Origin: Hydrogenophaga sp. RAC07
GTDB lineage: Bacteria; Pseudomonadota; Gammaproteobacteria; Burkholderiales; Burkholderiaceae_C
Assembly: GCF_001713375.1 (NCBI RefSeq)
Contig: NZ_CP016449.1
Location: forward strand, 1,488,001 to 1,552,000
Direction of reading: 5' to 3'
Length of the DNA stretch: 64,000 nucleotides
Position 1 is the stretch's first letter. Each line of letters opens with the position of its first letter. The position numbers and the translations under genes are program-made. Below, in pieces: positions 19,161 to 28,585 of this stretch. The notes below the pieces were generated by a model. That model saw nothing but the letters and a program-made list of their open reading frames with translations, searched no databases and was not told the origin of the DNA.

Positions 19161-20867
19161 TCAATAGTTGTCCAGTACGGCACCCTTGCTGGCGCTGGAC
19201 GCGTTGAAGGCGAACTTGGCCTGCACGCCGCGCGTGTAGCGCGGAGCCGGTGCCGTCCAGGCGGCGCGGCGCTTTTCGATCTCCGCTTGCGGCACGTTGA
19301 GTTCGAGCAGCAGTTTGTGCGCGTCGATGGTGATGCTGTCGCCCTCGTTCACAAACGCGATCGTGCCGCCGGCTGCTGCTTCAGGCGCCACGTGGCCCAC
19401 CACCATGCCCCAGGTGCCGCCGCTGAAGCGGCCATCGGTGATCAGGCCCACGCTTTCGCCCAGCCCGGCGCCAATCAGTGCTCCGGTGGGCGCCAGCATT
19501 TCGGGCATGCCCGGGCCGCCCTTGGGGCCAAGGTAACGCAGCACCATCACGTCGCCCGCCTTGATCTTGCCGTCCAGGATGGCCTGCAGGGCGGACTGCT
19601 CGTCGTCGAACACGCGTGCCGGGCCGGTCATCACCGGGTTCTTCAGGCCGGTGATCTTGGCCACCGCACCTTCGGGGCTGAGGTTGCCCTTGAGGATGGC
19701 GAGATGCCCGTGTTCGTACATGGGTTTGTCGATCGGGCGGATCACGTCCTGGTCGGCGCGCGGTGCATCGGGCACGTCCTTGAGCACCTCGGCAATCGTC
19801 TGACCGCTGATGGTCAGGCAGTCACCGTGCAGCAGGCCGGCGTTCAGCAGCACCTTCATCACTTGCGGAATGCCGCCGGCCTTGTGCAGGTCGACCGCGA
19901 GGTACCTGCCGCTGGGTTTCAGGTCGCACAGCACCGGCGTTTTCTGGCGCACGCGCTCGAAGTCGTCGATGGTCCACTCGACATCGGCCGCGTGGGCAAT
20001 GGCCAGGAAGTGCAACACCGCGTTGGTGGAGCCACCCGTGGCCATGATCACCGCTACCGCGTTCTCGATCGCCTTCTTGGTCACGATGTCGCGCGGCTTG
20101 ATGTCTTTCTTGATGGCTTCGATCAGCACCTTGGCCGACTCTTTCGCCGAGTTCATCTTCTCGTCGTGCGGGTTGGCCATGGTGCTGGAGTAGGGCAGCG
20201 AGATGCCCAGCGCCTCGAACGCCGACGACATGGTGTTGGCGGTGTACATGCCGCCGCACGAGCCCGTGCCGGGAATGGCGCGCATCTCGATCTCGCGCAG
20301 GTCTTCGTCGCTCAGGTTGCCGGCCGCGTTCTGGCCCACGGCCTCGAACACGCTGACGATGTTGAGATCCTGGCCCTTCCAGTGACCCGGCAGGATGGTG
20401 CCGCCGTACACGTAGATGGCCGGTACGTTGGCGCGCAGCATGCCCATCAGGCCGCCGGGCATGTTCTTGTCGCAGCCACCGACCACCACCACGCCGTCCA
20501 TCCACTGACCGCCGACACAGGTCTCGATGCAGTCGGAGATGACCTCGCGGCTCACCAGCGAGTACTTCATGCCTTCGGTGCCCATGGCCATGCCGTCGGA
20601 GATGGTCGGCGTGCCGAACACCTGCGCGTTGCCACCGGCTTCCTCGATACCCGCGATCGCCGCGTCGGCCAGCTTCTGCAGGCCCGAGTTGCACGGCGTG
20701 ATCGTGCTGTGGCCGTTGGCCACACCGACCATGGGTTTGACGAAGTCGCCTTCCTCGTAGCCCATGGCGTAGTACATGGAGCGGTTGGGTGCGCGCGACT
20801 TGCCCTGCGTGATGTTCGCGCTGCGGCTGTTGATGGGTTTGATCGGGATGGTTTTGCTGTCGGCCAT
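19161..20867 (-). CDS. ilvD: dihydroxy-acid dehydratase
   Basis: 568 aa iron-sulphur enzyme of branched-chain amino acid synthesis, converting dihydroxyisovalerate and its homologue to 2-keto acids. Cluster-binding Cys are seen in [13 protein letters not shown] and [14 protein letters not shown]. The C-terminal [11 protein letters not shown] motif is present. Length is typical. The ATG at 20867 is conserved ([16 protein letters not shown]). Divergent from a LysR-type gene, with 98 bases between. Confidence 0.97.
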   Translation of the reverse strand: MADSKTIPIKPINSRSANITQGKSRAPNRSMYYAMGYEEGDFVKPMVGVANGHSTITPCNSGLQKLADAAIAGIEEAGGNAQVFGTPTISDGMAMGTEGMKYSLVSREVISDCIETCVGGQWMDGVVVVGGCDKNMPGGLMGMLRANVPAIYVYGGTILPGHWKGQDLNIVSVFEAVGQNAAGNLSDEDLREIEMRAIPGTGSCGGMYTANTMSSAFEALGISLPYSSTMANPHDEKMNSAKESAKVLIEAIKKDIKPRDIVTKKAIENAVAVIMATGGSTNAVLHFLAIAHAADVEWTIDDFERVRQKTPVLCDLKPSGRYLAVDLHKAGGIPQVMKVLLNAGLLHGDCLTISGQTIAEVLKDVPDAPRADQDVIRPIDKPMYEHGHLAILKGNLSPEGAVAKITGLKNPVMTGPARVFDDEQSALQAILDGKIKAGDVMVLRYLGPKGGPGMPEMLAPTGALIGAGLGESVGLITDGRFSGGTWGMVVGHVAPEAAAGGTIAFVNEGDSITIDAHKLLLELNVPQAEIEKRRAAWTAPAPRYTRGVQAKFAFNASSASKGAVLDNY

Positions 20868-20952
20868 GGGCTTGTCTCGTGGGGTGGGGAAAAGAGCGCC
20901 AAGTATGCGGCAGCCCCCGCCCGCTTTCCAATTGCTTTGGGGCAGGTGTTTG

Positions 20953-20967
20953 ATACGCTCGGCGTAT
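20953..20967 (+). promoter_or_regulatory. candidate LysR-type operator (T-N11-A)
   Basis: ATACG-CTCGG-CGTAT is a perfect 5-bp inverted repeat containing the T-N11-A pattern of LysR operators. It lies in the ilvD/lysR gap and overlaps the A of the lysR start codon, a position fitting autorepression. Confidence 0.45.
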
Positions 20968-21886
20968 GAATGAGGTATCCAGATCGCTGCGCATTGAATT
21001 GCGCCAGTGGCGCCAGTTTGTCGCCTTGGCGGAAGAACTGCACTTCGGCCGCGCCGCCGCGCGCCTGCACATCACCCAGCCGCCGCTGACCCAGGCCATC
21101 GCGGGCTTGGAGGCTGCGCTGGGTGCGCGGTTGTTCGAACGCAACCAGCGCAGCGTGCAGATCACGCCGGCAGGTGCGGCCTTGTTGCCCGAGGTGCGCG
21201 AGTTGCTCGCCCGAGCGCAGGCCCTGCCCGAGCTCGCCCGCGCCGCCGCGGCGGGTGAACTGGGGCGCCTGCGGCTGGCCTTCGTGTCCACGGTCGGTTT
21301 TGATCTGCTGCCCCGCTGGGTGCGCGCCTTTCGCGAGCAGTGGCCGCAGGTGTCGCTGGAGCTGATCGAGGCGACGGGAGATGTGCAGCTGGAGATGCTC
21401 GCGCGTGGCGAGGTGGACGCCGGCTTTGTGCTGCACTCGCCCGGCTTCATCGCCCCGGGCCTGGCACAGGCGCTGATCGCCAGCGAGCCGCTCTTGGTGG
21501 CACTGCCCGAATCACACCCGTTGGCGGCCGAGGAACGACCCATGCTGCGTGAACTCCTGGCCGAGCCGCTGGTGATCTTTCCCCGGCGCATCCTGCCGTC
21601 GCTGTTCGACGCGATTTTTGGGCTCTACAACGCGGCCGGGCGCGTGCCGCAGGTGTCGCAAGAGGCCATCCAGATGCAGACCATCGTGAACCTGGTGTCG
21701 GCCGGGCTCGGCATGGCCTGGGTGCCGCAGAGCGTGCGGCAGTTCCAGCGGCCTGGCGTGGTGTACCGCGCGGTGGGCTGGCCCAGGGGCCGGGCGGTGC
21801 CTGCGTGCGAGACCAGTCTGGTCTGGAGGTCGGGCGCGGTGAGCCCGGCGCTCGCCCATTTCATCAGCTTCGCGAAGGCACAATAG
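20966..21886 (+). CDS. LysR-family transcriptional regulator
   Basis: 306 aa. The N-terminal winged helix-turn-helix (about 15-75: [28 protein letters not shown]) is followed by a periplasmic-binding-protein-like effector domain (about 100-300). The divergent partner is ilvD, but the subfamily looks like the BenM/CatM-like general group, so control of ilvD is inferred only from position and the shared 98-base gap. The next gene, lgt, starts 4 bases after its stop. Confidence 0.92.
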   Translation: MNEVSRSLRIELRQWRQFVALAEELHFGRAAARLHITQPPLTQAIAGLEAALGARLFERNQRSVQITPAGAALLPEVRELLARAQALPELARAAAAGELGRLRLAFVSTVGFDLLPRWVRAFREQWPQVSLELIEATGDVQLEMLARGEVDAGFVLHSPGFIAPGLAQALIASEPLLVALPESHPLAAEERPMLRELLAEPLVIFPRRILPSLFDAIFGLYNAAGRVPQVSQEAIQMQTIVNLVSAGLGMAWVPQSVRQFQRPGVVYRAVGWPRGRAVPACETSLVWRSGAVSPALAHFISFAKAQ

Positions 21887-21890
21887 TCCG

Positions 21891-22691
21891 ATGCTCCAAC
21901 ACCCCCAAATCGACCCCGTTGCCTTGCAGCTCGGCCCCCTGGCCATCCACTGGTACGGCCTCACGTACCTCGCGGCCTTCGGCCTCTTCATGTGGCTGGC
22001 CAACCTGCGCTTGCGCCACCAGCCCTTTGCCGGCATCACCAACCCGCCGTGGACGCGGCGCGACGTGGAAGACATCCTGTTCCTCGGCGTGCTGGGTGTG
22101 GTGGCGGGCGGGCGCATCGGTTACTGCCTGTTCTACAAGCCGGCGTATTACCTGGCCAATCCGCTGGAGGTGTTTGCCATCTGGCAGGGCGGCATGAGTT
22201 TTCATGGTGGCCTGATCGGCGTGATGCTGGCGATGGTCTGGTACGCGCACAGCCGCAAACGCCCCTTCATGGAAGTCATGGACTTCGTGGCGCCGTGCGT
22301 GCCCACCGGACTGGCTGCCGGGCGCGCGGGCAACTTCATCAACGGTGAACTCTGGGGCCGCGTGGCCGATCCGTCCTTGCCCTGGGGCATGGTGTTTCGG
22401 GGCGCGGGTGACCTGCCGCGCCACCCTTCGCAGGTGTACCAGTTCCTGCTGGAGGGCCTGCTGCTCTTCGTGCTGCTGTGGCTCTATGCGCGCAAGCCGC
22501 GCGCGCGTGGCCAGGTGTCGGCCGTATTCCTCATGGGCTACGGTGTGTTCCGTTTCATCGCCGAGTATTTCCGCGAGCCCGACGCCCACCTGGGTCTGCT
22601 CTCGCTGGGCATGAGCATGGGGCAGTGGCTGTGTGTGCCCATGATCGGCGCGGGCGCCTTCATGTGGTGGTGGTACGGCCGGCGGAGCTAG
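21891..22691 (+). CDS. lgt: prolipoprotein diacylglyceryl transferase
   Basis: 266 aa inner-membrane enzyme that adds diacylglycerol to the lipobox Cys of prolipoproteins. About seven membrane segments are visible. Essential signature regions are [23 protein letters not shown] with the conserved His, and [16 protein letters not shown]. It starts 4 bases after the LysR stop, but a functional link is unlikely. An intrinsic terminator lies 144 bases downstream after a repeat element. Confidence 0.96.
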   Translation: MLQHPQIDPVALQLGPLAIHWYGLTYLAAFGLFMWLANLRLRHQPFAGITNPPWTRRDVEDILFLGVLGVVAGGRIGYCLFYKPAYYLANPLEVFAIWQGGMSFHGGLIGVMLAMVWYAHSRKRPFMEVMDFVAPCVPTGLAAGRAGNFINGELWGRVADPSLPWGMVFRGAGDLPRHPSQVYQFLLEGLLLFVLLWLYARKPRARGQVSAVFLMGYGVFRFIAEYFREPDAHLGLLSLGMSMGQWLCVPMIGAGAFMWWWYGRRS

Positions 22692-22698
22692 GGAAGCT

Positions 22699-22805
22699 GC
22701 CCCCACGCTCCACCGCTTCGCGGGTTGCTGCCCCAGGAAGGGGAGGGCACCGTCCTTCCCGGTTCCTTGGGGCTGAACCTCCTGGGGGCGGACCGGCGGC
22801 GGATC
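22699..22805 (+). repeat. dispersed GC-rich intergenic repeat, copy A
   Basis: The segment 22700-22732 matches the reverse complement of 38489-38521 with 3 mismatches in about 33 bases. A second block (22771-22805, ending GGCGGATC) matches the reverse complement of about 38446-38481. Copy A carries about 36 extra bases between the two blocks. It lies in the lgt-GntR gap and is noncoding. Confidence 0.7.
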
Positions 22806-22834
22806 TGATCGCCACTCATCGCCTGCAAGGGTAA

Positions 22835-22864
22835 TTCCCCGGTACGAACCGCCGGGGATTTTTT
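22835..22864 (+). terminator. intrinsic terminator after lgt
   Basis: CCCCGG (22837-22842) pairs with CCGGGG (22852-22857) around a 9-base loop, followed by ATTTTTT. It ends the lgt transcript before the malonate operon. Confidence 0.75.
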
Positions 22865-22873
22865 ATGATTCTG

Positions 22874-22893
22874 CGTAATTACAGATCATTACG
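22874..22893 (+). promoter_or_regulatory. candidate operator of the GntR-type regulator
   Basis: Perfect inverted repeat CGTAAT-N8-ATTACG, with an overlapping GTAATTAC palindrome in its left half. It is 15 bases before the regulator's ATG. The location suggests autoregulation and control of the malonate operon; the site itself is unproven. Confidence 0.5.
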
Positions 22894-22908
22894 AACAGAT
22901 TCCCACCC

Positions 22909-23577
22909 ATGCGACTGGTGCTCAACTCCCTGCACGACGAAGTGGCCGCCAAGCTGCGCGAGCGCATCTTCGACGGCGTGCTGGCGCCCGGCAGCTTCAT
23001 CGACGAGTTGGGTCTCTGCGGTGAATGGGCCATCTCGCGCACGCCGCTGCGCGAGGCGCTCAAGGTGCTGGCCGCCGAAGGGCTGGTGCGCCACGAGCCG
23101 CGGCGCGGGTGTTTCGTCAACCAGATCACCGAGCGCGACCTCGACGAGATCTTTCCCGTGATTGCCTTGCTCGAAGGCCGTTGTGCGTTCGAAGCCGCGA
23201 GCAACGCCACCGACGCCGATCTGGTGACGCTGGAGCAGATGCACGACCGCCTGAACCGTTGTGCCAAAAACCGCCGCATCAACGACTATTACCAGGCCAA
23301 CTTCGCCATCCACGAAGCCATCATCACCCTGGCCAACAACCGCTGGCTGGCGCAGGTGATCGGCGACCTGCGCAAGATCGTCAAGCTGGCCCGCTTGCAG
23401 CAACTGCACGCGCCGGGCCGGCTCGACCAGAGCCTGTCCGAGCACATGGCGGTGTTTGCCGCCATCAAGGCGCGCGACGCCGAAGGCGCCGAGGCCGCCA
23501 TGCGCACCCATCTCACGCGCCAGCGCGTGGCCTTGCGCGAGCTCGCGCGCAGCAACACGTCGAGGATCACCGCATGA
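22909..23577 (+). CDS. GntR-family regulator, FCD domain
   Basis: 222 aa. The winged helix-turn-helix (about 10-75, GEWAISRTPLREALKVLAAEGLVRHEP) is followed by an all-helical FCD ligand domain (about 85-210). It starts the malonate cluster, and its stop overlaps the malonyl-CoA decarboxylase start as ATGA, so the two are translationally coupled. By position it resembles MatR/MdcY, GntR regulators that respond to malonate or malonyl-CoA in other bacteria; that ligand is inferred. Confidence 0.9.
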   Translation: MRLVLNSLHDEVAAKLRERIFDGVLAPGSFIDELGLCGEWAISRTPLREALKVLAAEGLVRHEPRRGCFVNQITERDLDEIFPVIALLEGRCAFEAASNATDADLVTLEQMHDRLNRCAKNRRINDYYQANFAIHEAIITLANNRWLAQVIGDLRKIVKLARLQQLHAPGRLDQSLSEHMAVFAAIKARDAEGAEAAMRTHLTRQRVALRELARSNTSRITA

Positions 23578-24902
23578 ACACCGCGCAATGGCTGGAAAAG
23601 GGCGCTTCCATGCTGCGCCCCAGTGGCAAGGCGGGGGTGCGCTCCACCCAGGAAAGGCTCAAGGGCGCGCTGCGCCACGATGACGAGGCCATGTCGCCGC
23701 GCCAGTTGCGACGCCTGCTCGATCAGCTCAAGGGCATCGTCGATCCCTTGCTCAGCGAAGTGGAGGGCGGCAGCCGCGCGCAGTCCCTGATGGCCTGGTA
23801 TGCCAAGGCCACGCCACCCGAGCGGCGCGACCTGTGGCTGCTCATGAGCGAGCAGTTCGTGGCCGATGCCGAGCAGATCAAGTCCGCCCAGGCCCAGTTT
23901 GCCGCCGCCGTGGGTACGCCGGACGAAGCCGCGGCCGAGGTGCTGTACCGGCGTGCCACCGTGTCGCCGCGCCGGCGCATCCTGCAGCGTTTCAGCGCGC
24001 ACCCCGAAGGCATCCGTTTTCTGGTCGATGTGCGCGCCGAGATGCAGCCCCACCTCAAGGCCGACAAGCGCCTGCACGCGCTCGACGTGGAGATGGAGTA
24101 CATGTTCTCCACCTGGTTCGACGTGGGCTTTCTGGAGCTGCGTCGCATCAGCTGGGATTCACCCGCATCGCTGGTGGAAAAGCTCATCAAGTACGAGGCC
24201 GTGCACGACATCCGCAGCTGGGCCGATGTGAAAAACCGGCTCGACGGTGACCGCCGTTGCTACGGCTTTTTCCACCCACGCCTGCCCGAGGAGCCCTTGA
24301 TCTTCGTGGAGGTCGCACTCATGAACGAGATCGCGGACTGCATCACGCCGCTGCTGGACGAAGAGGCCGCTCCGGTCGACATCAGCAAGGCCACCACCGC
24401 CATCTTCTATTCGATCAGCAACACGCAGAACGGACTGCGTGGCGTGAGTTTTGGCGATTCGCTCATCAAGCGCGTGGTCGAGACCCTGCACCAGGAATTT
24501 CCCAAGCTCAAGGTGTTCGTCACGCTCTCGCCCATACCGGGCCTGCGCAGCTGGCTCAACAAACATGCACCGGCCGAATTGCTCAAGAGCTGGGAGAACC
24601 TGGAGCAGCTCACCGAGGCCGCGCCCGAGCGCAAGGCGCTGCTGGGCTGGGCTGCGCGTTACCTGGGCAAGGAAATGCAGGGCGGCAAGCCGCTGGACCC
24701 GGTTGCCCGTTTCCACCTGGGCAACGGTGCCCGTGTGGAGCGGCTGAATTGGGGCGGTGATCCGTCCAACAAAGGTTCCAAACAATCCTACGGTTTGATG
24801 GTCAATTACCTCTATGACCTTAAACGCCTGGAGAAACACCGCGCCTGGCTGGCGCAGGGAAAGATCCCGATAGCCGCAGCGATCGAAGACCTGTACCTTT
24901 GA
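23574..24902 (+). CDS. malonyl-CoA decarboxylase
   Basis: 442 aa enzyme releasing acetyl-CoA and CO2 from malonyl-CoA. It has an N-terminal helical domain and a C-terminal acetyltransferase-like domain. The family motifs TLSPIPGLRSWL and FHLGNGARVERLNWGGD with the catalytic Ser/His region are present. The ATG at 23574 overlaps the regulator stop (ATGA). It is equivalent to MatA. Together with MatB it turns malonate into acetyl-CoA. Confidence 0.95.
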   Translation: MNTAQWLEKGASMLRPSGKAGVRSTQERLKGALRHDDEAMSPRQLRRLLDQLKGIVDPLLSEVEGGSRAQSLMAWYAKATPPERRDLWLLMSEQFVADAEQIKSAQAQFAAAVGTPDEAAAEVLYRRATVSPRRRILQRFSAHPEGIRFLVDVRAEMQPHLKADKRLHALDVEMEYMFSTWFDVGFLELRRISWDSPASLVEKLIKYEAVHDIRSWADVKNRLDGDRRCYGFFHPRLPEEPLIFVEVALMNEIADCITPLLDEEAAPVDISKATTAIFYSISNTQNGLRGVSFGDSLIKRVVETLHQEFPKLKVFVTLSPIPGLRSWLNKHAPAELLKSWENLEQLTEAAPERKALLGWAARYLGKEMQGGKPLDPVARFHLGNGARVERLNWGGDPSNKGSKQSYGLMVNYLYDLKRLEKHRAWLAQGKIPIAAAIEDLYL

Positions 24903-24937
24903 CGCTGCTTTTTTCACAACCACAGGAGACAAACTAC

Positions 24938-25930
24938 ATGACCGACAACTTCAACCGCAGGGATGTTCTGCGCGCCGCCGTCGCAGGTGCAGCCGTTTTC
25001 GGAACCGGCACTGCGTCCTACGCGCAGTCCACCTGGCCCACCAAGCCGGTGACCATGATCGTGCCGTTCCCCGCCGGTGGCGGCACCGACGCGTTTGCCC
25101 GTCCCATGGCCGCGCAGTTCACACGCCTGGCCGGCAAGAGCCTGGTGATCGACAACCGTGGCGGCGCTGGTGGCACGCTGGGCGCCGGCATTGCGGCCAA
25201 GGCCTCGCCCGACGGCTACACCCTCTTCATGGGTGCGGTGCACCACACCATCGCCCCGAGCATGTATCCCCGTCTCGACTACAACATCGAGACCGATCTG
25301 ATCCCGTTGATCCTGGTGGCCAGCGTGCCGCAGGTGCTGGTGGTCAACCCCAAGAACATCCCGGGCGCAGGCTTCAAGGAATTCATGGCGCAGGTCAAGG
25401 CCAACCCCGGCAAGCTCAACTACGGTTCGGCCGGTGGCGGCACATCGCACCACCTCGCGGGCGAACTGTTCAAGCAGCAGTCCAACACCTTCATCACCCA
25501 CATCCCCTACCGTGGCGCAGGCCCCGCGCTCAACGACCTGATCGCTGGCCAGGTCGACATGATGTTCGACGGTCTGGGTTCATCCGCGGCCCACATCAAG
25601 GGTGGCCGCATCAAGGCACTGATGGTTTCAGGCCCCAAGCGCAACGCGGCGTTCCCCGACGTGCCATGCGCCGCCGAACTCGGCATGCCTGAATACAACG
25701 TGACCACCTGGTACGGCGTGTGGGCGCCCAAGGGCACGCCGGCCGATGCACAGGCCCGTGCGATCGAAGAGATCCGCAAGGCGGTAAGCACCGACGAAGC
25801 CAAGGCCGTCTGGGCCAACCAGGGCGCCGAGTTCGCCAACGTGAGCGGTCCGCAGTTCGACACCTTCGTCAAGGCAGAAATCCGCAAATGGGCGGCGGTG
25901 GTCAAGGCCTCTGGCGCCAAGCTGGACTGA
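24938..25930 (+). CDS. Bug/TctC-type substrate-binding protein
   Basis: 330 aa periplasmic solute receptor. The N-terminus carries a twin-arginine-like signal (NRRDVLRAAVAGAAVFG, cleavage near ASYAQS), followed by the Bug-family start WPTKPVTMIVPFPAGGGTD. AGGAGA lies 8 bases upstream of the ATG. No tctA or tctB membrane genes are nearby, so it is an orphan receptor. Its place in the operon suggests malonate or a related dicarboxylate as ligand (inference). Confidence 0.92.
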   Translation: MTDNFNRRDVLRAAVAGAAVFGTGTASYAQSTWPTKPVTMIVPFPAGGGTDAFARPMAAQFTRLAGKSLVIDNRGGAGGTLGAGIAAKASPDGYTLFMGAVHHTIAPSMYPRLDYNIETDLIPLILVASVPQVLVVNPKNIPGAGFKEFMAQVKANPGKLNYGSAGGGTSHHLAGELFKQQSNTFITHIPYRGAGPALNDLIAGQVDMMFDGLGSSAAHIKGGRIKALMVSGPKRNAAFPDVPCAAELGMPEYNVTTWYGVWAPKGTPADAQARAIEEIRKAVSTDEAKAVWANQGAEFANVSGPQFDTFVKAEIRKWAAVVKASGAKLD

Positions 25931-25934
25931 TCAC

Positions 25935-26705
25935 TTGACCTCCGTCACCGGCCGGGTCCACCTGGCCCTGCATGGTCAGGTGGCCCAGGTCATCCTGTCG
26001 CATCCCGGGAAGTTCAACGCCATGTCGCGCGCGATGTGGCGTGAGCTCAAGGACGCGTTCGTGGAGCTGCAAGGCCGAAGTGACGTGCGCTGCGTGATCG
26101 TGGCGGGCGAGGGCGGTCACTTCTGCGCCGGTGGCGACATCGCCGAGTACCCCGACTTCCGATTCGATGAGGCCGCCTTGCGCGGCTTTCATGAAGACGA
26201 GGTGTGGGGCGGCCTGAGCGCCATGCTCGCCTGTGACCTACCGCTTCTCGCGCAGATCGAGGGCAACTGCATGGGTGCGGGCGTCGAGATTGCGAGCTGT
26301 TGCGACATCCGCGTGGCGGGCAGTGGCGCGCGCTTTGGTGCGCCGATTGCCAAGCTGGGGTTTCCCATGGCGCCGCGTGAGGCCGCTCTGGTGGCCCGCG
26401 AGGCGGGTACCGCCACCGCGCGCGAAATGCTGCTGGAAGCGGCGGTGTTTGACGCCACCGACATGAAGGCGCGCGGTTTTCTCAACACCGTCCTGCCCGA
26501 CGGCACGCTGACCCCTGCCGTGCTGGCTCGCGCCCAGCGCATCTGTGCTTTGTCGCCCCAGGCCGCGCGCCTGAACAAACAAGCTCTGCGGACCACGCAG
26601 GGCGCCATGCCCGCCACGGGCGAAGGTGCTTACCGGTACGCCGACAGTCCGGATCACCGCGAAGGCATCGCGGCCTTCATGTCCAAACGCGCTGCCGTTT
26701 TCTGA
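25935..26705 (+). CDS. enoyl-CoA hydratase/isomerase family protein
   Basis: 256 aa crotonase-fold protein. The oxyanion-hole segment GEGGHFCAGGDIAEY and the second region GNCMGAGVEIASCCDIRVA are clear. It starts with TTG at 25935, four bases after the binding-protein stop; no better start is in frame. Crotonase-fold proteins also include decarboxylases and CoA hydrolases, so its exact reaction in malonate use is unknown. matB follows after 32 bases. Confidence 0.88.
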   Translation: MTSVTGRVHLALHGQVAQVILSHPGKFNAMSRAMWRELKDAFVELQGRSDVRCVIVAGEGGHFCAGGDIAEYPDFRFDEAALRGFHEDEVWGGLSAMLACDLPLLAQIEGNCMGAGVEIASCCDIRVAGSGARFGAPIAKLGFPMAPREAALVAREAGTATAREMLLEAAVFDATDMKARGFLNTVLPDGTLTPAVLARAQRICALSPQAARLNKQALRTTQGAMPATGEGAYRYADSPDHREGIAAFMSKRAAVF

Positions 26706-26737
26706 TTTTTTTGTCACACCACTTTGTTGACCAGACC

Positions 26738-28279
26738 ATGAGCAACTCCAACCTCTTTGCCGCCCTGCGCGCGGCGTTTCCGCAAGACCTCGACCGAGTG
26801 GCCATCGAGACCGACGATGGTCTGAAATACTCCTGGCGCGACCTCGACCGCGCCTCGGCCATGGTGGCCAACCTGCTGGATTCGCTGGCGCTGCCAACCG
26901 CCTCGCGCGTGGCCGTGCAGGTGGAGAAATCGGTCGAAGCGCTGGTGTTGTACCTGGCCACACTGCGCGCCGGCCATGTGTTCCTGCCGCTCAACACCGC
27001 CTACCAGAGCGCCGAGATCGAGTACTTCATCGGCAACGCCGAACCCGCCGTGGTGGTGTGCAGCCCGGGCCAGTTCGGCTGGGTCAGCAAGATCGCCTTC
27101 ACCGCCGGCACCCGCCATGTGTTCACGCTGGGCGACGACCGCACCGGCAGCCTGCTGGAACGCGCGAGCCACATGAGCGACCGGCACACGCCCGCCGCGC
27201 GGTCAGACGACGATCTCGCCGCCATTCTGTACACCAGCGGCACCACCGGTCGCAGCAAGGGCGCCATGCTCACGCACGGCAACCTGCGCAGCAACGCCGA
27301 GGTGCTCAAGACCTACTGGGGCTGGCAGCCCGACGACGTGCTCATCCACGCGCTGCCGATCTTCCACGTGCACGGCCTCTTCGTGGCCCTGCACGGCGCA
27401 CTGATCAATGGCAGCAAGATGTTCTGGATGTCGAAGTTCGACCCCAAGCTGGCGATTGCCAAGTTCTCCGAGGCCACGGTGTTCATGGGCGTGCCCACGC
27501 TCTACACCCGCATGCTGGCCGAGCCCACGCTGTCCAAAGAGCAGGCGGCTCACATGCGCCTGTTCATCTCGGGCTCGGCGCCACTGCTGATCGAAACCTT
27601 CAACGAATGGAAAGAGCGCACCGGCCACACCATCCTGGAGCGTTACGGCATGAGCGAAACCGCGATGCTGACGTCCAACCCCTGCACGGCCGACGCGCGC
27701 CACGGTGGCGCCACCGAGCGGCGTGGTGGCACGGTGGGGTTCCCGTTGCCGGGTGTGGAGTTGCGGGTGATGGGCGACGATGGAAAACCGGTGCAGCCGG
27801 GTGAGATTGGCGGCATCCAGGTGCGTGGGCCCAACATCTTCAAGGGCTACTGGCGCATGCCGGAGAAGACGGCCGAAGAGTTCACCGCCGACGGCTTCTT
27901 CAAGACCGGCGACGTGGGCCGAGTTGACGATCGTGGCTACGTGAACATCGTGGGCCGCAGCAAGGACCTGATCATTTCGGGTGGCTACAACGTGTACCCG
28001 GCCGAGATCGAGGGCTACATCAACGAGATGCCGGGTGTGGTCGAGAGTGCGGTGATCGGTGTGCCGCATCCGGACTTTGGCGAGGTGGGTGTGGCGCTGT
28101 TGATTGCCAAGCCGGGCGCGCAGGTGGACGCCGCTCAGGTGCTGGCTTCGTTGAAGTCCCGTCTGGCGAACTTCAAGATTCCCAAGCGCTGTTTTGTGGT
28201 GAACGAGTTGCCGCGGAACACGATGGGCAAGGTTCAGAAGAATTTGCTGCGTGAAGAGCACAAGGGCTTGTTTGCCTGA
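26738..28279 (+). CDS. matB: malonate-CoA ligase
   Basis: 513 aa ANL-superfamily adenylating enzyme. AMP-binding motif YTSGTTGRSKGAMLTHGN, GYWRMPEKTAEEFTADGFFKTGD, and C-terminal catalytic Lys region LPRNTMGKVQKN are visible. Overall pattern and neighbours (malonyl-CoA decarboxylase, GntR) point to MatB, which activates malonate with CoA. The ATG at 26738 gives the conserved N-terminus. Last gene of the malonate cluster. Confidence 0.93.
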   Translation: MSNSNLFAALRAAFPQDLDRVAIETDDGLKYSWRDLDRASAMVANLLDSLALPTASRVAVQVEKSVEALVLYLATLRAGHVFLPLNTAYQSAEIEYFIGNAEPAVVVCSPGQFGWVSKIAFTAGTRHVFTLGDDRTGSLLERASHMSDRHTPAARSDDDLAAILYTSGTTGRSKGAMLTHGNLRSNAEVLKTYWGWQPDDVLIHALPIFHVHGLFVALHGALINGSKMFWMSKFDPKLAIAKFSEATVFMGVPTLYTRMLAEPTLSKEQAAHMRLFISGSAPLLIETFNEWKERTGHTILERYGMSETAMLTSNPCTADARHGGATERRGGTVGFPLPGVELRVMGDDGKPVQPGEIGGIQVRGPNIFKGYWRMPEKTAEEFTADGFFKTGDVGRVDDRGYVNIVGRSKDLIISGGYNVYPAEIEGYINEMPGVVESAVIGVPHPDFGEVGVALLIAKPGAQVDAAQVLASLKSRLANFKIPKRCFVVNELPRNTMGKVQKNLLREEHKGLFA

Positions 28280-28329
28280 GCTTCTGTTGGCGTTGGCTGG
28301 CTCCGGTCTTCTGCGACCGGGTTGACCGG

Positions 28330-28534
28330 CTCCGCGAATGTCCCCCGAGGCGGCTTTGCCGCCTCTCCTCCTTTACTTCGCTGCGCCGGTCAGCCCGGTC
28401 GCATAGGACCTTGTTGACGTGCGAAAGGCCTGTTGACAGTGGCGCGCAAGGGAGCTGGCCGCTCGCGGGCGTGGGTGCGCTGCGCAGCGAAGTAAAGGAG
28501 GAGGGGCCGCAGGACCCGGGGGACATTCGCGGAG
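28330..28534. repeat. long imperfect inverted repeat in a 306-base gene-free gap
   Basis: The left arm, 28330-28386, begins CTCCGCGAATGTCCCCCG and ends TACTTCGCTGCGC. The right arm, 28482-28534, is its near-exact reverse complement at both ends; only the middle (28349-28367 against about 28502-28515) differs. A 95-base spacer separates the arms. The left arm contains its own hairpin (GAGGCGGC/GCCGCCTC). No reading frame in the gap looks real. It lies between convergent matB and the MATE gene. Confidence 0.75.
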
Positions 28535-28585
28535 CAGCGCACCCCACGTCCGCGAGTCGAAGAAGCGCAGGCAATCAACAAAAAA

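Noticed and set aside
28280..28585. Small coding frames in the matB-MATE gap
   Set aside because: They follow the palindromic repeat and have no start signal or plausible protein composition.
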